Positions 1 to 11,832 of a stretch of 64,000 bases of DNA are shown piece by piece. The position numbers and the translations under genes are program-made. The DNA is taken from assembly GCA_009667805.1 (NCBI GenBank), contig CM019063.1, positions 406,354,959 to 406,418,958 on the forward strand, in the 5' to 3' direction. Origin of the DNA: Leptobrachium leishanense (Eukaryota; Chordata; Amphibia; Anura; Megophryidae). Numbering within the stretch: the first letter of the stretch is position 1; each line of letters begins with the position of its first letter. Below the pieces are notes generated by a model, which searched no databases, was not told the DNA's origin, and was given only the letters and a program-made list of their open reading frames with translations.

Positions 1-213
1 AGAGCAAAAAACATTTCAAACGTTAAAGACAAGGCAAAATAGCAGATGCACAGATAGTCAATACAAATAATTTGCCTGGGTTTATACAGAGAGCTTAGTG
101 TAATTAAAATATTGTGTTTTGGTCTTCTCTGGTGCAGACAAAATACTATCGGGTCTATTCACTAAAGTTGAAACTTAAGAGAATTGTTCTCTTCCTATCT
201 GTCTCTTCACTCT
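1..213. repeat. Inverted copy of 7106-7320
   Basis: This stretch is nearly identical, in reverse complement, to 7106-7320. The shared part covers the upstream edge of the L2 LINE fragment (ttctcttcctatctgtctct) and about 170 bases of flank whose origin I do not recognise. The match stops at about 213, where the hAT terminus begins. It may be the internal part of a non-autonomous hAT element that continues off the window, or a small inverted duplication. Confidence 0.7.
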
Positions 214-216
214 TTG

Positions 217-482
217 AAGGAATTTTTAGTTTTTATTCTTTATGTGATGGAAAAATCACTGTTCCTTTAAAAATGTTTTTTTTTTAAACCTTTTTCCTTG
301 TTTCCTGTCCCCAGGGCACTACCCGGACCCCTATACACCTTTTATGTCCAATATCTTGCATATATGCCCTCTTGCAAGGCACTCTAAAAATCGAACGTTC
401 GAGTCCCATTGACTTGCATTAAGTTCGAATCGTGTTCGTGTTCGAATGCGAACCGAACACAGGGGTGTCCGGCCCATCACTA
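217..482 (-). mobile_element. hAT terminal fragment (same family as 7730-13901)
   Basis: Reverse complement of the first ~300 bases of the hAT element at 7730. It ends in the terminal inverted repeat cccatcacta (tagtgatggg when reversed) at 482. The shared inner sequence includes the polypurine/polypyrimidine stretch and gggcatatatgcaagatat in reverse. Only this one end is present in the window. Confidence 0.75.
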
Positions 483-531
483 TTCTCCAGTCATTCTCCT
501 GAGTTTCACCTTTCTTTGAATAGACCTGATA
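483..531. mobile_element. Right-end scrap of a CAGGG-type MITE
   Basis: The segment cattctcctgagtttcacc followed by tctttgaatagacctg resembles the right end of the small MITE at 20260-20438 (ctctctgaatagccctg). It directly abuts the hAT terminus at 482, so the hAT probably inserted into or next to it. Confidence 0.45.
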
Positions 532-896
532 TTATATTGATGTTGGAATTAACCCTGTCACTGTTTGTGAGACATGAGAAGCAAAGTTATCATCAAAAGT
601 ACACTACTCGTCGAGGGAATTATGTTGTACTGTAATCCTGCCAGCTCACTGGTTAACTGAAATCCCAGATATTATTGATTTGAAATAGTTTGTATGTATA
701 TAAAACTTTAAATTAAATGCTGATATAAACGACATACTCTTGTATCTGTCCCTAAAAATACGGTACATTTCAAAAACCTGCATGAAATAAAATAATGTGA
801 GAATGTTGTTTCTTAAATAAAAAGTCACATGCTAATAATGGCTTCAGAATTAGCAAATATTGGCTTAGTAATCTACCTTTGTATGAAGAAATATAA
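532..896. other. No recognised feature
   Basis: AT-rich sequence with no coding signal, terminal repeats or homology to other parts of the window that I could see. Confidence 0.4.
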
Positions 897-900
897 TTAA

Positions 901-2097
901 CCCTTTCGCTGCTGAGCCATTTCACACCTCTGTGCTGAGGTCATTTTTACCGGTTTCGCTCATCATGTTTAACCGCGTTTTGAAGCCTTATTTTAATATA
1001 TGATCCAGACATATTATATATCGTTCTTTCCGGCAGACTCGGCAGATTCATAATATGTCATTATTATATGTATACGTCATGTCCTGTCTGTATAAAATTT
1101 GAATTTTCAATAATTTATAATGTGTAAAGTGTTTTTTTTTAACATTTTAACATGCGATCGTTTGCGGTTATATTTTCTATGGGGTGCGCTTGTTAAAAAT
1201 ATTAGAAATGGGGTCTCGTTACATTTTTTTTTTGGGGAAAATTTAGCTATTTTTAACAAACGCACCGCATACAAAAATCGTTAATGCAGCATCTTTGTTC
1301 ACATTATAATTGAAATGGGAACAATATTAATGCATTAACAAAACCAAAAAACTAAAAAAATTGTTCATTTTTTTTAATAATTTTTTTAAAATATTTTTTT
1401 ATATTTATTTTTAATTTTTTTAAAAAAAATTTACATGGTCAAGTTTGGTATCGTTGGAAAGGCCATGCTCTGGCCGATCCAACAATATCAAACATTAGCC
1501 CCTAGCTGCCACAGATTGGGAGATAGGGGGTTCATTGGAACCCCCTATCTACACCATTGCTGGCAGCTAGGGGTTAACTCCAGGACTGGCGTCATCGTGC
1601 TATGCACGATGATGCCAGTCCTCAGGGGGAGTTCCTGGAGGCTTGGCTGACATCCAAGATGTCGGCCAGCTCCAGGAGAGGATCACGATTTGGCGCTTTT
1701 CAGCGCCGAATCGTGATCCGGCTCCCCAGGGGTTAATTACAGCCACCGTTTGGAAGGGTAGGCTGTGCCCTTCCAAACGGTGCCTGGATTAATCCTGTGC
1801 CCTCGGCGATCGGGAAGGAGAGAGGTCCGAAGGACCTCCCCCCTCCCTTTCAGGCGCCTCCTCTGCACACGCGGGGGGCCGCCTGAATTAGATCTCATCG
1901 CGCCGCCACGATGACATCTAATTGCTCCGCTGGGGTCCCGGAGTGCTGGGCTGACATCCAAGATGTCCGGGGGGGCGCAGCAATCTGCCGGAATCTGGCG
2001 GATTGCTGCCTTCTGTGCATGGACGCGCTCAGCGCGTCCATAGCACAGAGCAACCACTTGGCTGGACGCGCTGAGCGCGTCCATAGCAGCCAAGTGG
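901..2097. mobile_element. piggyBac-like non-autonomous element, copy 1
   Basis: The element is flanked by TTAA at 897-900 and 2098-2101. Termini are ccctttcgctgctgag on the left and, reversed, ccacttggctgctatgg on the right, an imperfect terminal inverted repeat. TTAA target sites and a CCCTTT-type end are typical of piggyBac elements. The left third (to ~1430) is AT-rich. The right part (1443-2097) is a chain of hairpins: 1443-1493, 1499-1573, 1582-1622, 1634-1676, 1681-1718, 1744-1782, 1886-1923, and the twice-repeated ggacgcgct-agcgcgtcc palindrome at about 2022-2041 and 2064-2083. It has no transposase. It shares the family with 20908-21940, 39715-40950 and 51934-56918. Confidence 0.8.
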
Positions 2098-2101
2098 TTA
2101 A

Positions 2102-2569
2102 ACCTTTCACCCCTTTGCTACACAGTGAATTTGTAGACAACAACTTTCCTTTGCAGACAGTGTAGAAACTAAAATACCCTTCATAAAATGTCTTTTAGGT
2201 AAATTTTAGAGGCACTAAGCTTATTTTCTAGCCAAAAAATGCTCCTTCATGTATCATAAAACAGCTGTAGATCCAAGATGTTAAAACAGCTTAAACACCT
2301 TGGATGACATGTCCAATCCACTGAAATTTTGGTGGCACATTCTGAAGCCCATTTGCAAACTAATTTTTCCTTTGCATTGCTCCAGAATACCACCAGATTG
2401 GATTTACTTCTTGTTTGGCTCCTGCACAAGCTTTTGAACATTACGTGTAGCCAGGACAGCCAGCAGGGGGTGGCAGCCCATGATATGTTCATGGGTCCAG
2501 TGACTCAAGGGGGCCCTGGGCCTTACCAAACACTATGTCACTTGCCAAAATGCCTCTGATGTAAGGGTC
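2102..2569. other. No recognised feature
   Basis: Unique-looking sequence. A short minus-strand open frame at 2247-2492 is rich in Cys, Trp and Lys but matches no family I recognise. I do not support it as a gene. Confidence 0.35.
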
Positions 2570-2815
2570 CCTTCAGTAACATTAAAAATGTCCCATAGAC
2601 AAGTAATGTTTAATCTATTCAGAGAATGCCTAACAGCACCTAAATGTTGACGAAGTGCCCAAATTTTCAGTGCTTCAGTTCAACAGGTTCAAACAGGCGA
2701 ATCTCTTCGGTTTTAATAGGAAAACAATTACCGTTTTTTTTATTAAAAAAATTTATTCTTTTCATTTGCAGAAACAAGCCTTTTTAATTTAATCAGTTTT
2801 TTAGCATTTTGTACC
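2570..2815 (+). mobile_element. Degraded CAGGG-type element fragment
   Basis: Contains the family block cccatagacaagtaatg, then taatctattcagaga, and later tttattcttttcatttgcag. These match, in order, the middle of the elements at 14245 and 46409. Both ends are missing. Confidence 0.6.
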
Positions 2816-5459
2816 ATTGTTCTGGACTGGTGACTTTGAGGGTAGTTTCAGTTGAGTGTATTGGACGGAAGCCAGATTGCAGGGGGTCATGTAGGGAATT
2901 TATGCAGTAATTATCCTTTATTGTAACACTGAGCCCTAAATGCTACATAAATACTTGTCATTGTATGAAGTGTGTGAAATATTATCAACTTGTGGTATTT
3001 AGCACACGCTAAATATAGTTACAGATATACCACTACCCAGTCCTTATAATACATATAGGATTATGTAGCAATATTAATTCATTACCAGGTTTTCAGCTGC
3101 GCTAAATAAAAGGTATCACTGCATGTGGTAATGATAATGCTCCTAATATGAACTTAGTGGTGTTGTAAGAAATTAATGTCTTATCTTGCCTCATTACAAT
3201 TAAAAGTTGCATTACGTTTACCGTGGGTGGTCATTTCTTTAGCAAAGCTTTGGTTAGAATAGTTTCTCCCTGATTTCTATCCTCCCTGAACTCAGTCAGA
3301 TCTCATGGTTCCAACTCACTTCTCTTCACACAACCTAAAAAATGATTGTAAAATGGCTGCCATCAACTCTGAGAGAAAAGCTTACACACAGCAAAGAGCA
3401 ATGAGATGAAAATTCTGCCACAGTGACCTCTGTGGCGGGATGACTACATTGCACAAAGTATTTTTAAACTGAATTAGAACCCCGCAGCAGACTTGCAATA
3501 AACTTGCAAAGCAAGTTAAATTGAACACGTGCGATGCAGACTTGCTGCAATTGTGCAACAAACTTGTCAAGCTTGGCAAGTCTACCAATAGCTTTGCAAG
3601 TTATTTTCAAACTCCCAGCTGAATTGCTTGCTGTCTGGGTAATGTATATAGGTGTGTAATGTATAAATGCACTACGAATGATGCTTAACAATCAAAGACT
3701 CCAACTAATGCCAATTGTTCTCTTTGCTCCTTAGCCATGTGATCTAGTTGGTATAAAAAAAACAGAACTGAGTTTTGCAAACATTCAAAGACCTGAATAG
3801 TGATATTATAACTGACAGATGGCTGTCACTGCACTTAGTTGGCTTTTACCAGTTTTCACACTTGCAAAGTTGGTTTGGCTGTGCTTCAGTTTGCAATTGC
3901 AAAATACCATCTACAATGTAAACTTCTGTGGTGTACATTTTTGAGCTACATAAATTTCACCAGCCTTTGAATGTAGTGGAGCCTGCCTGGTGGTTAATAA
4001 TGTTGGTTATTGCGTGTGATATCATGGGTTTCTAAATCAGCAAAATGTCTGCATGAAGAATGTTCCTTTGAACATTCTTCTCTATGTTAAAGGTCCTTCT
4101 GACTCCTCTGATCTAATGATTAACACTCATTGATTCTTAAAGAGGATGATCTTCTGAAGATTAACTCCAATCTGGAGCTGCCTAACTTATGCACAGCCTT
4201 AGCCTTAGGCTGTTGTGGGCCTTTTGTGTGGCTTCCTTGATTCCTGTGTTGAACTCAACCTTTTGACCTTATCTTGTAATGCACTTTTGTATTATTATGT
4301 GCCATAATATCTCACACAATAGGGCCGTTACCTGTTCCTTAAAACATAGAACAGATAGACATCACAAAATGTAACCAAATGTGTTAAAGTTCAAAACTCA
4401 TTTAGATAAATACATGTACTCGTGTATTTAAGAGTCCAGTATATTGTTCTCTATGTATATTGACTCGTGAGGTGTCCTGAAATTGTCTGATCCTGCTGCA
4501 ATAAGCAAGACCAGTCAATCAAGAAGCTTTAATATGGTCATCATTCCCTATCATTACGGCAATTTAAGGGATCATAATTGTGTTAATGACCAGTGCAGCA
4601 GAATACATGTCAGTTACCATGCAAGATAGCCCAATATTGATCTTTTAATGTTTATACTGTTTTATCATTTGTTATTGTGCACCTCTTGTAGTATGACACT
4701 AGCATTTATTTGGGTAAAAACATCTATAGATTAGTGAAACAATTACAATCAAACAAAATAAGCCACTTATTCATATATCTCAGACAAGCCTGCTTCTCCT
4801 GAACCAGATGTGCTCAATGAATGGATACGGCAAACTTGAGTGATCAGCCAATCAGCTGCCTCTCAATGCACACTAGGAGTGGATTGCTGCCTGGACCCCT
4901 GGAATGCACTGCAAGATGATTGACAACATTCGATGGGGGCTCAGGGTATTTCTCTGATTTGAAAGACTGCCGAGGGGGAGGAGACACTCAGATCACCATG
5001 AATTTTATCTGCATATAACAAATTACCTTTTAAGGTTAAATCAAAAATCGCACCCTTGGTAAAGGATTTCTGTACCTTAACTACTTTTAAATAATTTTAG
5101 CATATTCCACAATAAAACTGATAAAGATTTCACATTTTAGACATTATAGACAAAGTATCTTTATAAGGCAGTCCCAAGAACTACTTTCTTTTTTTCTAAA
5201 TTACAGAATTTGATTGACTGTTTATGTCACGTGCTATATTGAATGTTGTTGTTGTATCAGTTACTGTAACTAACGATTTTGAAAACTGTCATAAAAGTCC
5301 CGAATTTCCAAAATCACAATGCATCACGGTTGGATGTCCAGAGGGTTATTACAGAGTGACCTTTCTATAGATTAAGTCCTTCACTACCAAGGGATTTTCC
5401 AAAAATATATTTAGAAAAGAGTGTTTTTTTTGGTAAATCATTTTTAATTAACTAAACAG
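2816..5459. other. No recognised feature (2.6 kb)
   Basis: AT-rich sequence with no long reading frame, no paired terminal repeats and no clear homology to other parts of the window. The phrase cactaccaagggattttcc near 5385 resembles ctacactaccaagtgattt at 51130, which may be a shared transposon end, but I cannot define the element. Confidence 0.35.
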
Positions 5460-5878
5460 TGTGACAGACTCCTAGATACCTCAACTGGTTATCTCCGCCA
5501 AGAGGTGCTAACTATGTTATGGACGTCCAAATTGCTTCATAGGATTCCCCCAATAACCAGACAGAACCGATTTTGCGAGTAGAAAACCAAAGACTGATTT
5601 ATTTTATTCAAACTTTGGCAGACACTTTTAAAAACTCTTAGGGACAATCCCCTTGTGATACATAAAAACACACAAGCCACTCCCTGAAGAAAGATCAGGG
5701 AAAACCCAGACTGGAAAATTCCCAGAAATGACTAACAAAAGAGGGCAAAGCTATCCGAAAACAGCTCCACAGGCCCGGCTACCTTCCGTGTCCTTACCGA
5801 GCCAACCCCTACCCCAGCACCCACAACCAAACTGCTCTCTGAGGGAGAAAAAAACCCTGCATACTCAGGTCCGTCACA
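5460..5878 (-). mobile_element. Solo LTR, minus orientation
   Basis: On the minus strand it reads TGTGACGGACC...GGAGTCTGTCACA, with the TG...CA ends of an LTR and short inverted termini. An AATAAA polyadenylation signal lies internally on the minus strand (5590-5612 region). Flanking 5-mers are aacag and tccag, which match at 3 of 5 positions, so a degraded TSD is possible. No internal retrotransposon coding part is present. A Gypsy- or ERV-type solo LTR is likely; the lineage is not determinable here. Confidence 0.6.
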
Positions 5879-6384
5879 TCCAGTAAGAAATTTTTAAGAA
5901 TATTCCCAATGTATTTCATACTGTAATAATCTATTTGGCAAGCATAACTCGCCATCTACTGGCCAAATGGATATACTGCAGGTAGAACTGCAGCTCATGG
6001 CTCCATATCGTCTGGGGAATGACCGAGATATCAGGACATCCCCCAGCTGATTTTAGCCAGTTTTAGTACCTTTATCATTATACACACAGGGCAAAAACTT
6101 TGGGAGCACCTTCTGTAACCCAAATGCGGACAAAATTTGTTCACACAATCTCAAGCTGCTATGCCTGCTACTGCTGATTGCATATACACAATTACTGTAG
6201 TGAAGGGTTTAAACAGTGGTAGAATGTCAACTAAAGACCAATTCTTCCAAGTCAGTTAACACAGGTCAGCAATTTGAGCTCGGCATGAAAAAATAAAATT
6301 TTAAAAAGTTGGTTGCTTTTACTTAAAAGTGATTACGATTTTTTTGAGAAATATTTTTAATTAGTTATACAGTAAGAAGAAATA
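5879..6384. repeat. Intergenic stretch holding a short dispersed repeat
   Basis: Around 6040-6150 the sequence gctgattttagccag, then cacacagggcaaaaactttg, resembles 15080-15185 (gccgattttacagtc, then cccacagggctaaaactttg). I see nothing else in this interval. Confidence 0.45.
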
Positions 6385-7150
6385 TTAGGGAATATTCCGA
6401 ATTAGGGAATTGGATTCTAAAGGAAACAGGGAGCCAGTGTAGATATTGACAAAGGGGCAAGGTGCGAGAGATGTGTGAGGTGAGGTGGATGAGCCTGGCA
6501 CAGGTATTCATAACAGACTGCAGAAGGAGAATCTGGGACCTTTTAAGGCCAGAGAGAAGGAGGTTACAGTAGTCAAGGCGGGACATAATAAGAGCTTGGC
6601 TCTTGCGTATTAGCAGAGTCCTAATTAAGACAGGGACAGATGCGTGCAATTTTCTTTGGTGGAAGCAGCAAGATTTGGTTAGTGACTGAATCTGAGGAGA
6701 GATCAGAGTCGAGGAGGACCCCGAGGCAATAAGCCTGGGAGGTAGAAGTAATGCTGGCACCATTCACCTGAAGGGAAATGGCTGTGAGAATGTTGGATTT
6801 AGAGGGAGGGAAGATGAGAAGTTCAGTTTTGGAGAGGTTAAACTTTAGGAAATGGGTAGTCATCCAGTTGGAGACAGCTGACAGGCAGGCAGCAACACAG
6901 TCCAACACAGGAGGAGAGAGATTGGGGAAGGAAAGGTAGATTTGGGTGTCGTCAGCATAGAATGATATTGGAGTCCATAGGAAGAAATGAGGTTGCCCAG
7001 AGAGGCAGTATAGATTGAGAAGAGTACTGGACCCAGAACAGAGCCTTGATATACCCCAACTGAAAGAGGAACTTGGGTGAAGAGGCACCAGCAAAAGAAA
7101 CAATGAAGGAGTGAAGAGACAGATAGGAAGAGAACAATTCTCTTAAGTTT
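6385..7150 (-). pseudogene. L2-type LINE reverse transcriptase fragment
   Basis: Broken coding remnant of a non-LTR retrotransposon read on the minus strand in at least three frames. From high to low coordinate it shows the YQGSVLGPVLFS block (RT), the catalytic FYADDTQIYLS block near 6940-6960, then SKTELLIFP, then LIMSRLDYCNLLLSGL and LHWLPVSFRIQF near the C-terminal end. YADDTQ together with SRLDYCN and LHWLPV is characteristic of the L2/CR1 branch. The endonuclease part and the 3' terminal repeat are missing and several frameshifts are present, so it is dead. Its upstream edge is included in the inverted copy at 1-213. Confidence 0.8.
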
Positions 7151-7320
7151 CAACTTTAGTGAATAGACCCGATAGTATTTTGTCTGCACCAGAGAAGACC
7201 AAAACACAATATTTTAATTACACTAAGCTCTCTGTATAAAGCCAGGCAAATTATTTGTATTGACTATCTGTGCATCTGCTATTTTGCCTTGTCTTTAACG
7301 GTTGAAATGTTTTTTGCTCT
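7106..7320. repeat. Inverted partner of 1-213
   Basis: Reverse complement of 1-213 with only a few differences. It includes the edge of the L2 fragment and ~170 bases of unknown sequence. Confidence 0.7.
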
Positions 7321-7729
7321 GAGAAAATATGTGTGTAATTTCAAGGAGTTGTATTCACAGAATGCAGGATGATTCAACATATTGCATCTGTAATTAAAAT
7401 GGTGTGGATGGATGTTCAAGGTTATCCAAATTTTTAGTGTAATTTGTCTAAACTACAAATAGTTTGTTTTGGATGAAATGATTAGATCATAGTTTATTTC
7501 TGGGCAAAAATAAATACTCTTACATATTTTCCAATATTGTTTTTGTGGAAATTCATTGGAGGAAAGGTTTTGTTTCAAGAGAAAAATATAAGCTACCCCC
7601 TTATTTTAATAAATGTGTGACTTGACTGCAGGTTCAGGGAGTCTGTGTTTTGTACATGAGAGAAAAACCTGTTATGTCCCCCTTTTTGTCTCTTTGGACA
7701 ACAAAACGTCTTCCAAATGGAGTGGTGTG
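7321..7729. other. No recognised feature; hAT target site
   Basis: Unique-looking AT-rich sequence. The last eight bases (GTGGTGTG, 7722-7729) are the left target-site duplication of the hAT element that follows. Confidence 0.5.
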
Positions 7730-8604
7730 TAGTGATGAGCCGAACACCCCCGTGTTTGGTTCGCATTCGAACTCTAACAATTTCAAAAGTTCGAGTTCGA
7801 ACTCGAACCGAACTCAATGCAAGTCAATGGGACTCGAAAGTTAGAATTTCAGAGTGCCCTCCAAGAGGGCATATATGCAAGATATTTGTCATAAAAGGTA
7901 TATGGGGGTCCGGGTAGTGCCCTGGGGGACAGGAAACAAGGAAAAAAGTAAAAAAAAAAGTTTTTAAAGGAACAGTGAGTTTTCCATGAAATAAAGGTTA
8001 AGAATAAAAACGAAAAATTCCTTCAAATATCATGCTAGGACTAGGAGGTCCCCATAACCTGCCCGTGAAGTGGCGGATTTGTAGAATGTATAGAAACATT
8101 TAAAAAGAAAAAAAATGACATTTCAAATGACGGTAAATGGTTTTCCTTTAATCTATTCATAAACAACTGCTTGGGGCGGCAGCCTGTATGAAAAGAAGAG
8201 ACATTTTAGGACACGCAGAACAAGTTTAGTGTTTTTTTGGGCTAAATTATGGTGAAACTTATGCAGGCTTTGGATGAAAGTAACAATAGGTGCTTTAAAA
8301 TTGGGCCTTTAGTGTCGGCAACAGTGCCGTCACACCGTAACCCCTCTGTGGTATTGTGGAATGCAGTCCAATATTAAAATGATATGAATCTGGTATAGGC
8401 GTCAGTGGCAGTGCACCCAAATATTGTGTCTTTGATGGCAGCAAGTGCCTTTACACCGTAACCCCTTTGTGGTATTGTGGAAGAGTGCAGTGGTGGAGGT
8501 TTTTGTAATGCAGAAGAGATCCCTGATCTATTCAGTTATGTCAGCATCATGGGATTGATAGCTGTTGATCCAGGACTGATTCGTCTTTATAAATGTCAGT
8601 TGGT

Positions 8605-11600
8605 CTACAGAGTCAGTGGACAAACGCACTCTTTTGTCTGTGACAAAACCTCCAGCGGCACTGACGTCCTTTCAGAAAGCACGCTGGATGAAGGGCAACC
8701 TAGTAGCTGCATAGCATATTGGCTAAGCTCTGTCCAGTGATCCAATCTCAACACCCAGAAAGCCAGTGGATCATCTGCTGTAAAGGTATCCAGGTCTGCC
8801 CTTGCCCCTAGGTAGTCCTGCACCATATGGTGAAGATGCTGGCAATGGGTGCCTACATTTAAAAAGGCATCAGTCAAGCAGCCCCACCTTCACCGCTCTT
8901 CCTCTGATCATCCACAGCCTCAGAAGCACCTGTGTCATCATTTGGTAACCTACCAGTGCCTGGAAAGGTGTTACACAAGTGTCGCTTTAGAGCGTACTCA
9001 AGTTGTTTCATCCTGTGCTCCCTCTGTGCAGGCAGGAAGAGCTCTGCAACTTTACCCTTGTATCGTGGATCAAGAAGGCTTGCCAACCAGTAATGATTCC
9101 TCTCCTTGATAGCACAAATCCTGGGGTCCTTTAGCAGGCTTTGCAGGATAAGGGAGCTCATGCAGCATAGGTTGGAGGTGGCATTAGCTTCCGAGTCTTC
9201 CTGGTCAATGAGGATGACCCCATCGTGCACTTCCTCCTCCCAGCCACGTACTAGTCCATGTGTTTCTGGGCACACAAAACCCTCCCTTGAGAAATCCCCA
9301 CCTTCAATGCCCCCACTACTTAAATATTCCTCCTCATCCTCCTCCTGTCTGATCTGAGGACCTGCAGGAATGCTGTCTGCGTAAAGACTGGGGCCTTGAG
9401 AGCTAGGGAAGGCCTCCTCTTCCTCCCGCTGCTCTGCCTCTGGTGCCACATCTATAATTCCCTGCAGAGTGCGCTCCAGCAGGAACACTAAAGGAATTGT
9501 GTCACTGATGCATGCACTGTCCCTGCTCACCATCCTCGTTGCCTCCTCAAATGGTGACAGTACAGTGTATGCATCCTTGATCATCAGCCACTGCGGGGGG
9601 GAAAAAAAACAAGTTGACCTAAACCTGTCCTTGTGCCATACTCACACAGGTACTCGTTGATTGCCCTCTGCTGCTTGTGCAGACGCTGCAGCATTGCTAA
9701 TGTTGAGTTCCACCTGGTGGGCAAGTCACAGATCAGACGATTTGTGGGAAGGTGGAATTCTCTTTGAATTTCTGCCAGGCAAACACTTGCTGGGAATGAC
9801 CGTCTGAAGTGGCTGCAGACTTTTCTGGCCTGGCTGAGAAGTTGTGCCAGCCCTGGGTACCTGGTTAGGAAACGCTGTACCACCAGATTTAGGATGTGTG
9901 CTATGCATGGTACATGCGTCAACTTACCCTTGCATAGGGCGGAGAGAAGGTTGCTGCCATTATCACAGACGACCATTCTCAGCTGAAGCTGGCGTGGTGT
10001 TAACCATCTCTGCACCTGCCCCTGCAGAGCTGACAGAATTTCTGGCCTGGTGTGACTCCTGTCCCCTAAACAAACCAGCTCAAGCACAGTATGGCATCTT
10101 TTTTGCTTGAGCCATTGCATAGCCCCTGCCACACGTCGGTTTAACTGCCACTTCGCAAGAGACAGAGAAGGAGGATGAGGAAAAAGTGCTGGAGCAGACA
10201 GACCTCATACAAGCAGCTTTCTGGAGGCGTGGTGGATGAACAAGCTCCAGCACAGAGCCCGTCTTGAATCCCTCCCAGCTGCAATCATGGTAACCCAGTG
10301 TGCCGTGAAGGAAATGTAACGGCCCTGTCCATGCTTGCTGGACCACGTGTCTAAAGTCATGTGCACCTTTCTGCTGACTGCCTTTCCCAATGACTCCATA
10401 ACATTGTGTTACACGTGCTGGTATAGTGCTGGAATGGCCTTCCGTGAAAAGAAATGGCATTTTGGAACCTGCCACTGTGGTACAGCACATTCAGCAAATT
10501 CACAGAAGGAAGCAGAGACCACCAGCTGGAAAGGCAGCAGCTGCAATGCGAGTAATTTTGCTAAGTTGGCATTTAGACGCTGTGCTTGTGGATGTTTGGG
10601 ACTATATTTTTTCTTACGCTGCAGCAGCTGAGGCAACGTAATCTGACTGCGTAAATCTTCAGCTGATGGGATGCTGTCACATTGTGAGGAAGGACCTGGT
10701 ACACCCATTACTGTAGCATCATCCCTGTCAGTGGAGGTTGTAGGCAATGACATGGCAGGACATATAGTGGGGGTAGAGACAGATGAGGAGGAGGACCTAT
10801 GCAAAGTGTTGTGCCAACGGGATGCGTGGCAGGTGGTCATATGTCGCCTCAAGCACGTGGTACCCAAGCGTGGGATGTCTTTCCCACGCTTGATCCTCAT
10901 CTGACATAGATTACAAATAGCAACTGTGCAATCTGCTGCACATTTCTTAAAGAACTCCCAGACAGCAAACTTCCTGTACATATGCTTTGAGACAACAGCA
11001 CTCTGCACCTGAGCAGCTGTGACTTCTGATGCCTTGGACTGGCTATGGTTGGTCATAGAGGACGTTGTGCCTCATGTTTGTTGTGCTTCCTCCTCCTCCC
11101 TTGACTCTTGTTCGATCAGGCACCCAGGTGGAGTCAGTGACCTCATCATCGTCATCACCTCCTATCTCCTCGTCACTGGAACCAACTTGGCAGTATGTTG
11201 CAGCTGCTGGGGCAACATGAGTGCCAGTTATTTGTGTGTCACTGGCACCCCCTTCCTCTAGGTTGATTATACTCCCTTCCTCAACCTCAGAGATTGAATC
11301 AGAGCACTGTAGTTGCTGCACATCCTCAAGCAGCATGTCACTGTCACTGTAGTCAAACAAATCAGCTGACTCCTCTGTGTATGTTGGTGAGGCTGCGGCA
11401 GGAGTAGCTGTGGACATGGAGGCTGAATTAGATGTTTTGGCAGCTGAGGTAGACTGTAAACCACTACAAGCCTGGCTGGCAGAGGACTCGGAGGACTCAG
11501 ATGGCCTGGTTAGCCAATCCTGCAAATCCTCTGTATGTTGCTGCTGCTTAAGACGGCCAGCGCCTGTTAGAAAGGACAAGCGTGCCCTTGCAGAGGATGC

Positions 11601-11705
11601 ACCACGTCCACGACGACCAGAGGCACAGCCTCCTGACACAGAGGCTGCTTGCCCTCTTATCTGTGTCTGGGAGCGTCTGCCTGTCCTTTTTGGTCTTTCT
11701 GACAT
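8605..11705 (-). pseudogene. hAT transposase, BED-finger type, frameshifted
   Basis: The protein would bind the element ends and catalyse cut-and-paste transposition in the nucleus. The start is taken at MSERPKRTGRR (11705). An acidic Ser-rich region follows to ~11043. A BED-type zinc finger (CNLCQMRIKRG...RRHMTTCH) is near 10870-10940. The first catalytic block (MTLDTWSSKHGQGRYISFTA) is near 10300-10365. The second (VVCDNGSNLLSAL) and the PCIAHILNLVVQ motif are near 9900-9985, followed by LPTRWNSTLAMLQRL near 9670-9740. The C-terminal dimerisation region (DPLAFWVLRLDHWTELSQYA) with the SERT motif that carries the expected catalytic Glu is near 8670-8790. The reading frame changes at about 11050, 10410, 10100, 9590 and 8875; one break lies by the ggggggaaaaaaaa run at 9595. 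It is therefore inactive, although conserved blocks survive. Relatives include ZBED-type domesticated genes, but the TSDs and frameshifts argue for a plain transposon. Confidence 0.88.
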
Positions 11706-11832
11706 GGTAACTGATATATAGATTAAAGATATACAGAACTCTGATTCAACTCTGTTATAAAAATTGGAGATATGCAGAACTCTGATTCAACTGTGTTATC
11801 TAGATTAAAGATTTCCAGAACTCTGGTATAAC

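Noticed and set aside
2247..2492. 81-residue Cys/Trp-containing minus-strand frame
   Set aside because: No family motif recognised; an overlapping plus-strand frame of similar length; no supporting context.
8874..9584. Possible domesticated ZBED-type host gene
   Set aside because: Perfect target duplications and terminal repeats around it, with several frameshifts, show a transposon copy.
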